Shown here piece after piece: positions 40,165-51,930 of a stretch of DNA of 64,000 nucleotides. The notes under the pieces are model-generated. The model saw nothing but the letters and a program-made list of their open reading frames with translations, made no database searches and had not been told where the DNA came from. Position 1 is the first letter of the stretch, and each line of letters begins with the position of its first letter. The DNA comes from Symsagittifera roscoffensis (taxonomy: Eukaryota; Xenacoelomorpha; Acoela; Convolutidae), in contig NC_087063.1 of assembly GCF_963678635.1 (NCBI RefSeq), positions 74,297,617-74,361,616 of the forward strand, read 5' to 3'. The translations under genes were made by a program, and so were the position numbers.

Positions 40165-41320
40165 CATGTGTATGATAATCCGGAGTATGGGTTATAAAAT
40201 GTTATGTATCCAATTGTGTTTTTTGTATATCTGTCGTTTTTATATATTACTTCAGTTGTTATAAATGGTGGTGGTAGCGATTGAGCTGTTATATTTGGTG
40301 GACTTAATGGATAGGGGTGTTCTACAATATTATTAGGTTTGACTGTTATTTCAAACTTTAATTGAAGACTGTTTTGTTGGAGTATTTGAACGTTATGTTG
40401 TCGAATATCTTCGTGAATATCTTGTCTATATTGTAATCTATTGAGTGCCCAACTGTGGAGTCGGTGGCTCTCGTGATTTTGTCCGAATAATGGGGGAGGT
40501 GCTACGAATGTGTTCCAATCTAATCGTAGGGGTATATTCGTTGATTGTTCTCTGTATCGAGCGTCGAGGTTATTTGGAAAATTTAGGGGGGAAAATGATG
40601 GTGATATTTGACTTATTGATGGTGTCGAGGGTAGTGATAATAATTCTGGTAGGGATGATAATGTTGTATCTGAGGAAAAATCTATTGGTACTCCTTGTGA
40701 GTAAGATTGTGTTGTCCAATATGGTAGTCGTTCTGTGGTGTTGGGGGGTTAAAAGGATTTTCACGGATTTGTTCGGATGTTGGTGTTGAACCTAGATAGT
40801 CTGAAGGGAGATTTGGTGTGTTTTGTTGTGAAGTGAGCGTAGGAGTGTCTGGTAATGTAATACTAGAGACTTCTGAGATTGATGGTGTTGAGGATTGAGG
40901 TATGTTAAAAGTAACTCTGGGAGTTTGAACACTTCTACACGATTTACATCTTGTTCTAATGTGGGTTACAAATTATGTGTTGGTTCACTTAGGGATGCTT
41001 GTCGCTGAACCCGTTCTAGTGGTTCGGATAAGCGGGCGTGTCGTTCTTCGAAAGTGTACGGGTTATCTTGAAAAGAAATTCGTGTGGATGTTTGGGGGTT
41101 TTGGGTAGTTGTAGGTATGATTGGGTTTTCTTGGGAAGATGTCGGTGAAGACTGTCTTGGTGGTGGTTGGTTAGCAATTCTGGAAATGTGTCCAATTAAT
41201 TTGTTTCTTAGTGGGAAGATTTATTTTTATTATAATATTCTTCGATGAAAAGAATTAAAAGGATTATTGCTAAGGCGAATGTGACTATTGCCTTTTTCAC
41301 ACATTCGAATATTGTCATAA
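40165..41320 (-). pseudogene. Signal-anchor and Pro/Ser-rich region, G3-alpha
   Basis: At about 41318 an ATG opens M-T-I-F-E-C-V-K-K-A followed by a long hydrophobic run (V-T-F-A-L-A-I-I-L-L-I-L-F-I), like a type II signal anchor. After two stops, Pro/Ser/Thr-rich frames follow: P-D-T-P-T-L-T-S-Q-Q-N-T-P, then L-P-S-T-P-S-I-S-Q-I-S-P-S-F-S-P and D-W-N-T-F-V-A-P-P-P-L-F. The minus frame is open from about 40745 to 40168 without a start. It may be the leader of the envelope precursor or a separate mucin-like protein. Confidence 0.4.
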
Positions 41321-42249
41321 TTAGGGATGATAAAAATGTGATGAAAATTACGAATAGTCAAAAAAAAAAATATCTGTTCTACTAAAAATTGTTCGTATCA
41401 TATAAATAGACTTTGAATTATCGTACCGGTGAATGTAGTCAATGATTTGGGAAAGTCGAAGCTATATTTCAAATAGGGAGTAGAAAATTAAAAAATATAT
41501 TGCAAAAAATTATTAAAAGGATTATTAGGGCTTCAAAAGTTTAAATAAAAAATATTAGCAAAAGTTTAAATAGACTGAAAAATTTTATGAAAAGGTTTAT
41601 GATGATATTTTTTAAGGTATCGACTGTTAAAGAGAGAAGCATTTAAGAAATGATTCGTTCGTCGAATAATTTTTGAACTTCTAGGGCGAAATTCAAGTGT
41701 GGTTGGATTATTTATTGATTTTTTGGCAAGTGGCTTGACTTTTGTGAAAAATTGTTGGAGGCTAATTTATGGTGCTCGGGAGGTCTTCTTTGCTTTGTTT
41801 TTATTTTTTGGGTAATCTGGGGTATTTTGAAATATTTGTCCTTTAGGCCAAATGATTATGGTCTTTTTTTACTTTAGGCTAATTGGCCATTTTTGGTTGG
41901 AGGGTTTTTGAGGTCTAAGTTGGGAAAATATTGTTGATCTTTGCATTATTAGATAGGGGAGGGTTGTAATATTATGGTGGTGTTTATTTTAGTTGTCAAA
42001 TTTTAGCGAGTGGCTTATTTTTGACCTGGAGGTTGTAAAATTATAGTTATAGATATGCCTGGAGATTAATATCTATCGGCTAGTAGGTTTGTGTTAGAGA
42101 TATTCAAGGTGACGGATTTGAGTGAATACTATTGGCTGAATTTGAACTAGAATTGTGGCGTATGTTTCAGCATGTTAACTTGAAAATGTGAAAGTTCAAA
42201 ATGATTTAGAGGTGTACTAATTATTGACTTTTTTAAAATTAAAGTTGTT
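41321..42249. other. Spacer between pol and env of G3-alpha, no gene recognised
   Basis: AT-rich sequence that is strongly conserved in the beta copy (57870-58690), with small indels. It holds words such as ttaggctaattggcca and a possible minus-strand splice or promoter region, but nothing I can assign. Confidence 0.45.
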
Positions 42250-43800
42250 TTTGAAATTCAACTTTCTTTAATATTTTAGATTGTGGGATGAATGTTTTGT
42301 AATTTTTACGTGGTTGATTTCTAAGTCGTGATAATTTTCTGTGTTTTGATTTTTCTATTTGTTCTTGTGGTAAGATTTTTTTTAATCATTTTCCTGTTTT
42401 TCTTTCTTTTTGAGATATTTTTGGGTCTGGTGTTTTCATATTTTTATGAGTTGTGTTTTGTTTATGATTTTGTTTATGATGAATGTCGTCATGTACATTT
42501 GTTTCTTGTTCTGTATATAAATTTTTTTGAATAGCTTTTAAACCTGTAAAAGAATGTAATTGAGTTTATTTGCGTAATGCGTTTTCTTTCGGGTAGTAAG
42601 ATAATAAATTGTTTCGATGTTGAACAAGTTCTTTTTTGGTTGAGTCCGTGAGTTTGTATGTTACTTCAGTGGGTTTGGCAATTATTTGGTATGGTCCTTT
42701 TCGAAGTGGTTGTAATTTTTTGGAGATTCCTTTTTGTGTATTAAAATTAGGTATTAAGACAAATGTTCAAGTTTTTAAATCTGTGGCTGGCATAGAACGT
42801 GAATTAATTTGGCTGTTAATGTTTTGCCTTTGTAACAATTTCTTTGTTACTTTTTGGTAGATTTCATTGTGCTTTTTATCTCTGTTTAAAATCCATTCGG
42901 TTTGTCCGCCGGAGGCTAATTCGAGAATCTGTGGGTGATGAAAATGATCTTCATCATGTGTGTGTAATGGTAGATTATAGCGTATTGAATCTTTATTTGG
43001 TTTGCAATGACCTTGTGCGTTTTTGTGAGCATTTGCTGTGAACATAATTCGTTTTCTTGGTTTTTGATTAAAAACCATTTCATATGGTGACATTCCTAAA
43101 GTTATCGTTATATGTGAATTGTATGATAAGGGGAATATTTTTACATCTGCTGGCCATTCTGTGTATCGTGTCTCATTTCCATTAATGATACATCTAAGAT
43201 ATTCTTGTAATGAACGGTTCATACCTTCGACTAAACCGTTTGTCCAAGGTGCATGAGATGTACGTGGTTTGTGTTTATTGTTGTATATTGGCATAGTGTG
43301 ATAATTTCATTATTAATAAATTCGGTACTGTTGTCTGTAACTAGGATTTCGGGTAATCCGAATTTAGCTATCCAGTGCTCGTAAAGTGTTGTGTAAGCAT
43401 AATAAGCATTACAATGTGGTACTGGGTTGAGTGCTACATAGTGCGTAAATGCATCAACAATGACCATAATGTAGGAATTTCCTTCAGAGGATGGTGAAAT
43501 TGGTCCTTTTGTGTCGAATGAAATTCTATGGTTGATATATAAACTTTGTCCTTTAAAATCTTGTTTCTGTGCTATTTGTTTTTGGTTTGGATAAGGTTTG
43601 TTCAATTGACATATTATACAATCATTGCATAATACTTTTATCCAAATTGGGGCGTTTGGAAAATGAAAATTTTGTGTGAAGTTCGAGTACGTCTTTTTTG
43701 ATCCGGAGTGTCCTTTTGTATTTTGTGTATGGGAGATGTTAAATGCTATTATTATCATAGTTAAGGGGAGACAGGGAAGTTTAGATTGATCAAACGTCAA
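42250..43800 (-). pseudogene. pol: Integrase of G3-alpha
   Basis: Integrase would insert the element. It starts right at the RT-deletion junction. The zinc finger is H-T-Q-N-T-K-G-H with C-N-D-C near 43625. The catalytic Asp residues lie in F-D-T-K-G-P and V-T-D-N-S-T-E-F, and the Glu in G-L-V-E-G-M-N-R. A frameshift near 43294 separates the second Asp from the Glu. An in-frame TGA follows D-L-K-T near 42767. The C-terminal domain has L-R-K-G-P-Y-Q-I-I (GPY/F module) near 42690 and Y-P-K-E-N-A-L, then a stop at 42566 and a basic tail to about 42250. Beta shares the frameshift and the TGA. Confidence 0.9.
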
Positions 43801-43805
43801 ATTTT
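43790..43805. other. RT/RNase H deletion junction (alpha)
   Basis: On the minus strand the linker ends with S-K-F-D-V, the point where Gypsy elements go on into RT. The next bases instead read into the pre-integrase segment (F-D-Q-S-K-L). The word TTTGA occurs on both sides of the join, so microhomology may have served. The same junction is found at 51920-51935 and 60173-60188. Confidence 0.8.
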
Positions 43806-44281
43806 GATGTTGCGTAGACTGTTGAATACTTTATCAATTGTTTAGCTAATTTGTCAATTTCAGTTTGCGTTATTTGTGAATGTTGAAAATTAAACATTGT
43901 TAAAAATTTTTGTTGTTCTTTTGTATAATTTGTTATATTAAATGTTGGTTTAAAATATGGTGTTCTTGTGAAATAATCTGTATTTCGTTTTTTTTTACTT
44001 ATTATATTATTTATGGATAATTCTTCGTCAAGAATTGTTGATTGACAAATATCTAATAGTTGTAATATATTATTTACTCGATATGCTACTTCATTTATAG
44101 GTGAAGTTGTAGCATTTGTTTTACAATATCCTGGAAGTCCTAAGGGTAATGTTATTTGATATGGTGTATTATTATACAAGTGGAGTGAAATAATATCGGA
44201 ATTTGTGTTTTTCAAGTATTTTATGGATGAGATTGTTATTTTGAAAAATTTGTGAATGGGTTTAAATTCGAAATCTGACAT
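43790..44281 (-). pseudogene. pol: Protease-RT linker domain of G3-alpha
   Basis: An open frame of 163 codons from the ATG at 44281. It reads F-K-P-I-H-K-F-F-K-I-T-I-S-S-I-K-Y-L, L-P-L-G-L-P-G-Y, Y-R-V-N-N-I-L-Q-L-L-D and ends A-T-S-K-F-D-V. In related Gypsy elements this segment sits between protease and RT and contains the beta-strand that closes the protease region. No RT follows here. It is intact except for the missing continuation. Confidence 0.75.
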
Positions 44282-44384
44282 GAAAAGTTGTTGTTTGTTT
44301 TGACTTTTGTCATACTGATGGACTTGTTTTATTGAAAAGTTATATACGCTTCCTGATAGTGGTTTCAGGTGTTTCTGTTCTTGA

Positions 44385-44993
44385 TTATAAATGGGGTAAA
44401 ATTTTGAGAAAAAAAGGTTGTTGTTTGTTTAATCTTTGAAAGAATGTTAAGGCTGTGTTTTTCGTTTTTGTATATTTATCTTTGATATGGATTTTACTAT
44501 TTAAGATGTTTATTGTTGGTATATATTTAGTTATAAACGGTATACCAATGATATTGTGTTTAATATCAGTAATATGAAATGTTTGTTTGAATGGCTTGTT
44601 CAAAATCTTGTTTTGTTCCATTGTTCTTGTGGGAACAAGGAATAGTTGGATTTTTTCATAATTTACTAACGTTGATCTTTGTGCTGTTGCTAACTTACTA
44701 GATGTTTCAAGAGGTGTTAAATTCGGATGCAGTGTTTTGATTTCAATCCATGTGGGAATATTAATGATATTTGACTCTGCTCCTGAGTCGATTAAAAAAT
44801 CAATTTCGAGATCTGGTGGTTGAAATTCTTTACTTCTTGGACTCTCTAAGAGAAATGGGATTGTCCAAATTTTTTCTCTCGGTTGTTTTTTTTGTATGTT
44901 TTGATAAATATGTTTTGTGTTTGAGCATTGTACTTCGTCTTTTTTGTCAGGTTTTGGGGAAGTTTGGGGAATTTTAAACTTATAAATTTTCAT
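44385..44993 (-). pseudogene. pol: Aspartic protease of G3-alpha, 5' part replaced
   Basis: A frame of 202 codons. The native part (44957-44385) has the active site F-L-I-D-S-G-A-E-S-N-I-I-N near 44780 and the later I-I-G-I-P-F-I-T. The first 12 codons (44993-44958) come from the fused 3' region of the beta element, so the start Met is a junction product. The active site is intact. Gag and the nucleocapsid that should precede it are missing. Confidence 0.85.
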
Positions 44994-45251
44994 CGTATTT
45001 AATTTTACTGCTTCTTGGGGAAATAATTTATAAATGAAATTACTACATTGGGTATGAATTTTACTACATTTTTTAATGTGAAAGATTTAGGAGTTTTAAT
45101 ATAAATTAACAAATTTGTATTTTTATTTGTCTTTATTCTGTTTTGTAGATAATTGTGGTGTGAATACTAAAATAACAAACTAAACATTGATAGAAAAAGG
45201 TTAGTACTAATTTGAATTTATAAGTTAAAAGTATTTTAATTCATATTTACC
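44958..45251 (-). other. Alpha/beta fusion point and beta 3' untranslated region
   Basis: At 44957/44958 the alpha protease region (gtcaggttt) changes to sequence equal to 35575 onward (cttataaattttcatcgtat), which is the region after ORF X. Two G3 elements are thus joined head to tail without a recognisable LTR between them. The exact copy is at 53088-53381. Confidence 0.8.
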
Positions 45252-47045
45252 TCATTCATCTGGGAAAAGGCCATGTGGGAAGATGTCGTGAATTAAGTCT
45301 GATGTTGTTAATAACTTGGCTAGTATGCGAATGACATTTTTAGTTTGTAACAGTGGCCAAAGCAATTGAAGTGCGTTGATGGTGTTTAGTTCTTCTGTGC
45401 CTACTGCGAACTCATAAAGTGTGTTTTGGATTAGATTGTAAAATTTATGATTATATTTAGTGTTATGAATAAACTCTAGTATGGGTATTTCCATAGGTTG
45501 TATGAATTCATGCGGGATAATGAAGGGTCTTGATTCTTCATCATTGAAGGTCTTCGTGATGGGACAGAATATATACATTTGGGTAACTGGGTCGTAGTTG
45601 AGGAGGATGCCGTGGAGGTTAGTATTTTTAATGCAATATGTAAAGTTAAGAAAGAATGGTGATATGTCGAGTTAAAAAACTGAAAACGGTGATGGGGTTG
45701 TCGTGTTGGTGTATGTAAGTCAAAATGGTTTTGTATAAAACGATAATATGTGTAAGTGTGCATTTGTTTAGTGCGTAACATTATATCGTGGGAACAGTGC
45801 AAATTGCGTTCCTGTGGTGAAAGAAAGTGAAATGTTAGTGAAAATAACTGAAGTTTATCATTGAAGCTTTCATATGCTTGTATGTCAACTAGTGCTTCTG
45901 AAATTATATTATCGTGCTTTTAATCAAAACTATTAAGTGTAAATAGATATGGTGTTTTAATAAAAAAATTTCGGTTATTTGTGGGTTTGCAAATCGGTCT
46001 TTGTCTAAAAATTGATCTTGGTTAGGACGGATGATATTATGATCGTAGTATTCTATTGAGAAATCGTTAGCTCGGGTTGCGGTGAATGTTTTTAATAATT
46101 TTTTATATCCAACGTAAGTAAATTGTCGAGGTGTTAATGATGTGGTGAGTTTATATAGTATATTTTTGTTTTTCTCGATGTTTTCATTAGTGTTAGTTAG
46201 TGGTAGATAAAGGGGGTTAGAATAATTGTAGTAAGCTGTCCAATGAAGTGTTGGCATTAAAACGTGCTCATCAACAAAATTTCGTGTTTTATTAGTAGTG
46301 GTAGAACTATTAAAGGTATATTGTGGAAATGAGGGTAGGGTTATTTGAAGGAAATTTTTTGTGTTTGTGTGTGATGTATTCTCTGGCTGTTCCGGGTTTG
46401 GTTGTTAATGGGTGATTTGGGAATTTTCGTTTAAAATTGCGGTAAGCCCGGTTAGTGCTGGTAGGTGTTTCGGTGGATGTGGATGATTGAGCTAATGATG
46501 GAAAGTAAGCTGAAGAGGGTGTATGAGTTGGTAGATTTGATGATGTTACTGTTGATGATAGTTGATGTATCGTAAGAGTGTTGGGGTATGTTAATTGTTG
46601 TTGTAGTGTAATAAAATTGTCAAGTTCTTCGGAAATTTGAATGTTATCTGGGGAGTTATTATGTGATCTGTCGGAGTTAAATGGAGAATAGGTTGGGGTT
46701 ACTTGTGAAGCGTAAGAAGGAGTGGAAAGGGATGGGAGTGGATGACTGGTTTGGATTGGTCGAAAGGGGGTATTGAAAAAACTGAAGAGTTGGTGTGGGT
46801 ATGGGTAGAGGGAGATGGTTCGGAGTCTGCGAATTTGTCGGGAGTTTCTACATCGGAGTTGTAAAATTGTAGATGGTATGAAAAACTGAAATATCTGAGT
46901 TAGTATCAGAAATCATGCTTGATGGTATATTAATAACTGGAGAATCGGGTGGCGGGAAAGCAAAAAGTGGGATAATTGGGATTTGAGTTTGGAGGTTGGC
47001 TGGGTGGGAATTTGAGCGATGGAGGGATCCAATTTGTGGGCTCAT
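45252..47045 (-). pseudogene. ORF X of G3-beta (first duplicate)
   Basis: This is a fuller version than alpha: frame 46257-45904 starts M-P-T-L-H-W-T-A-Y-Y-N-Y and continues through L-T-P-R-Q-F-T-Y-V-G-Y. Frames 45802-45476 and 45578-45252 finish with H-G-L-F-P-D-E. The Pro/Ser-rich N-terminal part lies at 47045-46260. The same frameshifts as in alpha separate the pieces. Function unknown. Confidence 0.5.
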
Positions 47046-47471
47046 TGTGGGCTAAAAAAATGACTATTTTGAGACTGAAAAGTGGTGGTATGAGGTTGTT
47101 CAATAATTTGTTCATATGTATTATCATTTTGTGAATGATGTGTCACTATGTGTTGAATGGGACTTTGTGTTGTATTTGGTCCATAATTTGGATTATTTGT
47201 GATTGCTAGGTTTCAAAAGTTTCGGGGAACTAATGATAATGGATGGTTTTGTGGTAGGGGTGGTATCTGTGGTGCTGTAGGTGTTGTATCTACATTATTA
47301 TGTTCTTCGTCATATGTGTTTGGTCTTGTGGATATTTTTGTATTATATTTTTTTATTTGTGCGTCTAGAAGTATTTTATTGATTGATGATGAAAAAATTC
47401 CAAAAAATCCTGCAAATAATATACGTGCTACACTTGCTTGGCAATTTACTTGTGTGTGTATAGCGCATGTG

Positions 47472-48190
47472 TTCTAGATTCCTTTTAACAGTGAGAAAAG
47501 AAATCCAATAAAATTAAACATAGCGTATAAGATAGGCAATCTTTCTAAGATGTAATAGGGCCATCCTAGAAAGGCGAGAATTTCGTTTTTTAAGGTTAAA
47601 AAACTGAAAATATTTATGGTTGAAGTATCTTGTGGTCTGTATTTTTCACTGTTTAAGTATATATAATCTTTAATATCCTTAAACTATCCGCTGTAGTCTT
47701 GTGTATAAATGTCCGCAAATCCTGCGGTTTCGGCAAGTTTTCTTAAATTCTAGTCGATTGATTGTCATTGTATTGTGTCCATTTGTGTTAATAATTCTTG
47801 AATTTGTTGTGTTCTAATGAGATGTTGTATATCAGATTTAGAATATATTCCAATTTATTGTAAATCAATATTTGGGTTACGAGCGATAGCTCTGATGCTT
47901 TCGGGTGATTCGTTTTTACAATCGTCGGGATTTATATGTAAAAGTCGTTCTATGTTACTTTGGTAAAATGATTCGTGATCAAGTCGGTTTTTATTTCCGT
48001 TGTACTTTCTTTTCGGAAAATGATGCTGTAAACTTATATCCTGTGACTGTTGTTGCTCGGGCTTTTGAATACAGTGTTGCTATTACATTTGTAGTTTCTA
48101 TAGCTTGTGGTTCTGTTTCGAATTGTGTTACTTGATTTATTGCATACTTGTGTAGTGTTTTTTGTTCGTTTTCTTCACAATCATAGTGTG
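47472..48190 (-). pseudogene. Chimeric envelope fragment at the duplication junction
   Basis: The C-terminal part (47908-47472) is beta envelope with its membrane segment. The N-terminal part (48190-47909) is alpha envelope. The whole middle of the ectodomain is missing because the duplication breakpoints fall within the envelope gene. It is an artefact of duplication, not a natural envelope variant. Confidence 0.7.
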
Positions 48191-48294
48191 TTACTAATAA
48201 ATCCTGAGGTCCTGTGCAAGGAGATGGATTTGTGTTTTGGTCGGAAAATATTAGAAAAAGGATGTGCTGAAATGTTAATTTTTTTTAGAATATA

Positions 48295-49450
48295 CATGTG
48301 TATGATAATCCGGAGTATGGGTTATAAAATGTTATGTATCCAATTGTGTTTTTTGTATATCTGTCGTTTTTATATATTACTTCAGTTGTTATAAATGGTG
48401 GTGGTAGCGATTGAGCTGTTATATTTGGTGGACTTAATGGATAGGGGTGTTCTACAATATTATTAGGTTTGACTGTTATTTCAAACTTTAATTGAAGACT
48501 GTTTTGTTGGAGTATTTGAACGTTATGTTGTCGAATATCTTCGTGAATATCTTGTCTATATTGTAATCTATTGAGTGCCCAACTGTGGAGTCGGTGGCTC
48601 TCGTGATTTTGTCCGAATAATGGGGGAGGTGCTACGAATGTGTTCCAATCTAATCGTAGGGGTATATTCGTTGATTGTTCTCTGTATCGAGCGTCGAGGT
48701 TATTTGGAAAATTTAGGGGGGAAAATGATGGTGATATTTGACTTATTGATGGTGTCGAGGGTAGTGATAATAATTCTGGTAGGGATGATAATGTTGTATC
48801 TGAGGAAAAATCTATTGGTACTCCTTGTGAGTAAGATTGTGTTGTCCAATATGGTAGTCGTTCTGTGGTGTTGGGGGGTTAAAAGGATTTTCACGGATTT
48901 GTTCGGATGTTGGTGTTGAACCTAGATAGTCTGAAGGGAGATTTGGTGTGTTTTGTTGTGAAGTGAGCGTAGGAGTGTCTGGTAATGTAATACTAGAGAC
49001 TTCTGAGATTGATGGTGTTGAGGATTGAGGTATGTTAAAAGTAACTCTGGGAGTTTGAACACTTCTACACGATTTACATCTTGTTCTAATGTGGGTTACA
49101 AATTATGTGTTGGTTCACTTAGGGATGCTTGTCGCTGAACCCGTTCTAGTGGTTCGGATAAGCGGGCGTGTCGTTCTTCGAAAGTGTACGGGTTATCTTG
49201 AAAAGAAATTCGTGTGGATGTTTGGGGGTTTTGGGTAGTTGTAGGTATGATTGGGTTTTCTTGGGAAGATGTCGGTGAAGACTGTCTTGGTGGTGGTTGG
49301 TTAGCAATTCTGGAAATGTGTCCAATTAATTTGTTTCTTAGTGGGAAGATTTATTTTTATTATAATATTCTTCGATGAAAAGAATTAAAAGGATTATTGC
49401 TAAGGCGAATGTGACTATTGCCTTTTTCACACATTCGAATATTGTCATAA
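48295..49450 (-). pseudogene. Signal-anchor and Pro/Ser-rich region (duplicate of alpha)
   Basis: Exact duplicate of 40165-41320 at an offset of 8,130. It has the same hydrophobic segment, Pro/Ser-rich frames and stops. Confidence 0.4.
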
Positions 49451-50379
49451 TTAGGGATGATAAAAATGTGATGAAAATTACGAATAGTCAAAAAAAAAAA
49501 TATCTGTTCTACTAAAAATTGTTCGTATCATATAAATAGACTTTGAATTATCGTACCGGTGAATGTAGTCAATGATTTGGGAAAGTCGAAGCTATATTTC
49601 AAATAGGGAGTAGAAAATTAAAAAATATATTGCAAAAAATTATTAAAAGGATTATTAGGGCTTCAAAAGTTTAAATAAAAAATATTAGCAAAAGTTTAAA
49701 TAGACTGAAAAATTTTATGAAAAGGTTTATGATGATATTTTTTAAGGTATCGACTGTTAAAGAGAGAAGCATTTAAGAAATGATTCGTTCGTCGAATAAT
49801 TTTTGAACTTCTAGGGCGAAATTCAAGTGTGGTTGGATTATTTATTGATTTTTTGGCAAGTGGCTTGACTTTTGTGAAAAATTGTTGGAGGCTAATTTAT
49901 GGTGCTCGGGAGGTCTTCTTTGCTTTGTTTTTATTTTTTGGGTAATCTGGGGTATTTTGAAATATTTGTCCTTTAGGCCAAATGATTATGGTCTTTTTTT
50001 ACTTTAGGCTAATTGGCCATTTTTGGTTGGAGGGTTTTTGAGGTCTAAGTTGGGAAAATATTGTTGATCTTTGCATTATTAGATAGGGGAGGGTTGTAAT
50101 ATTATGGTGGTGTTTATTTTAGTTGTCAAATTTTAGCGAGTGGCTTATTTTTGACCTGGAGGTTGTAAAATTATAGTTATAGATATGCCTGGAGATTAAT
50201 ATCTATCGGCTAGTAGGTTTGTGTTAGAGATATTCAAGGTGACGGATTTGAGTGAATACTATTGGCTGAATTTGAACTAGAATTGTGGCGTATGTTTCAG
50301 CATGTTAACTTGAAAATGTGAAAGTTCAAAATGATTTAGAGGTGTACTAATTATTGACTTTTTTAAAATTAAAGTTGTT

Positions 50380-51930
50380 TTTGAAATTCAACTTTCTTTA
50401 ATATTTTAGATTGTGGGATGAATGTTTTGTAATTTTTACGTGGTTGATTTCTAAGTCGTGATAATTTTCTGTGTTTTGATTTTTCTATTTGTTCTTGTGG
50501 TAAGATTTTTTTTAATCATTTTCCTGTTTTTCTTTCTTTTTGAGATATTTTTGGGTCTGGTGTTTTCATATTTTTATGAGTTGTGTTTTGTTTATGATTT
50601 TGTTTATGATGAATGTCGTCATGTACATTTGTTTCTTGTTCTGTATATAAATTTTTTTGAATAGCTTTTAAACCTGTAAAAGAATGTAATTGAGTTTATT
50701 TGCGTAATGCGTTTTCTTTCGGGTAGTAAGATAATAAATTGTTTCGATGTTGAACAAGTTCTTTTTTGGTTGAGTCCGTGAGTTTGTATGTTACTTCAGT
50801 GGGTTTGGCAATTATTTGGTATGGTCCTTTTCGAAGTGGTTGTAATTTTTTGGAGATTCCTTTTTGTGTATTAAAATTAGGTATTAAGACAAATGTTCAA
50901 GTTTTTAAATCTGTGGCTGGCATAGAACGTGAATTAATTTGGCTGTTAATGTTTTGCCTTTGTAACAATTTCTTTGTTACTTTTTGGTAGATTTCATTGT
51001 GCTTTTTATCTCTGTTTAAAATCCATTCGGTTTGTCCGCCGGAGGCTAATTCGAGAATCTGTGGGTGATGAAAATGATCTTCATCATGTGTGTGTAATGG
51101 TAGATTATAGCGTATTGAATCTTTATTTGGTTTGCAATGACCTTGTGCGTTTTTGTGAGCATTTGCTGTGAACATAATTCGTTTTCTTGGTTTTTGATTA
51201 AAAACCATTTCATATGGTGACATTCCTAAAGTTATCGTTATATGTGAATTGTATGATAAGGGGAATATTTTTACATCTGCTGGCCATTCTGTGTATCGTG
51301 TCTCATTTCCATTAATGATACATCTAAGATATTCTTGTAATGAACGGTTCATACCTTCGACTAAACCGTTTGTCCAAGGTGCATGAGATGTACGTGGTTT
51401 GTGTTTATTGTTGTATATTGGCATAGTGTGATAATTTCATTATTAATAAATTCGGTACTGTTGTCTGTAACTAGGATTTCGGGTAATCCGAATTTAGCTA
51501 TCCAGTGCTCGTAAAGTGTTGTGTAAGCATAATAAGCATTACAATGTGGTACTGGGTTGAGTGCTACATAGTGCGTAAATGCATCAACAATGACCATAAT
51601 GTAGGAATTTCCTTCAGAGGATGGTGAAATTGGTCCTTTTGTGTCGAATGAAATTCTATGGTTGATATATAAACTTTGTCCTTTAAAATCTTGTTTCTGT
51701 GCTATTTGTTTTTGGTTTGGATAAGGTTTGTTCAATTGACATATTATACAATCATTGCATAATACTTTTATCCAAATTGGGGCGTTTGGAAAATGAAAAT
51801 TTTGTGTGAAGTTCGAGTACGTCTTTTTTGATCCGGAGTGTCCTTTTGTATTTTGTGTATGGGAGATGTTAAATGCTATTATTATCATAGTTAAGGGGAG
51901 ACAGGGAAGTTTAGATTGATCAAACGTCAA
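50380..51930 (-). pseudogene. pol: Integrase (duplicate of alpha)
   Basis: Exact duplicate of 42250-43800: HHCC finger, both catalytic Asp residues and the Glu, the frameshift near 51424, the TGA near 50897 and the GPY-type C-terminal domain. It starts at the same RT/RNase H deletion junction (51920-51935). Confidence 0.9.

Larger units (their letters stand above)
35853..44957 (-). mobile_element. Gypsy-type retroelement G3-alpha (lacks gag, RT and RNase H)
   Basis: Minus-strand order is protease (44957-44385), linker (44281-43790), integrase (43800-42250), a signal-anchor and Pro/Ser-rich region (41320-40165), an envelope-like gene (40060-37998) and a 3' ORF (37569-35853). RT and RNase H are missing between linker and integrase. 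At 44957/44958 the 5' part, which would contain gag, is replaced by the 3' region of the next element (beta). An integrase with HHCC, DDE and a GPY-type end places it in Ty3/Gypsy. An envelope gene after pol is known from errantivirus-like members. Confidence 0.85.
39779..47908. repeat. 8,130-bp tandem duplication, first copy
   Basis: Every stretch I compared between p and p+8130 is identical for p in 39779-47908. The end of the first copy (tcgggtga, 47901-47908) is joined to the start of the second (ttcgtttttac, 47909). The flanks show the ancestral continuations: gagtaa before 39779 and aaaactttttt after 56038. This sets the breakpoints to within about one base. Confidence 0.93.

Noticed and set aside
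40445-40789. 114-codon plus-strand ORF (repeated at 48575-48919)
   Set aside because: Antisense to the Pro/Ser-rich frame. Its repetition only reflects the 8,130-bp duplication.
47472-48190. A natural internal deletion in env of the middle copy
   Set aside because: The break at 47908/47909 is exactly the junction of the 8,130-bp duplication, so no separate deletion is needed.
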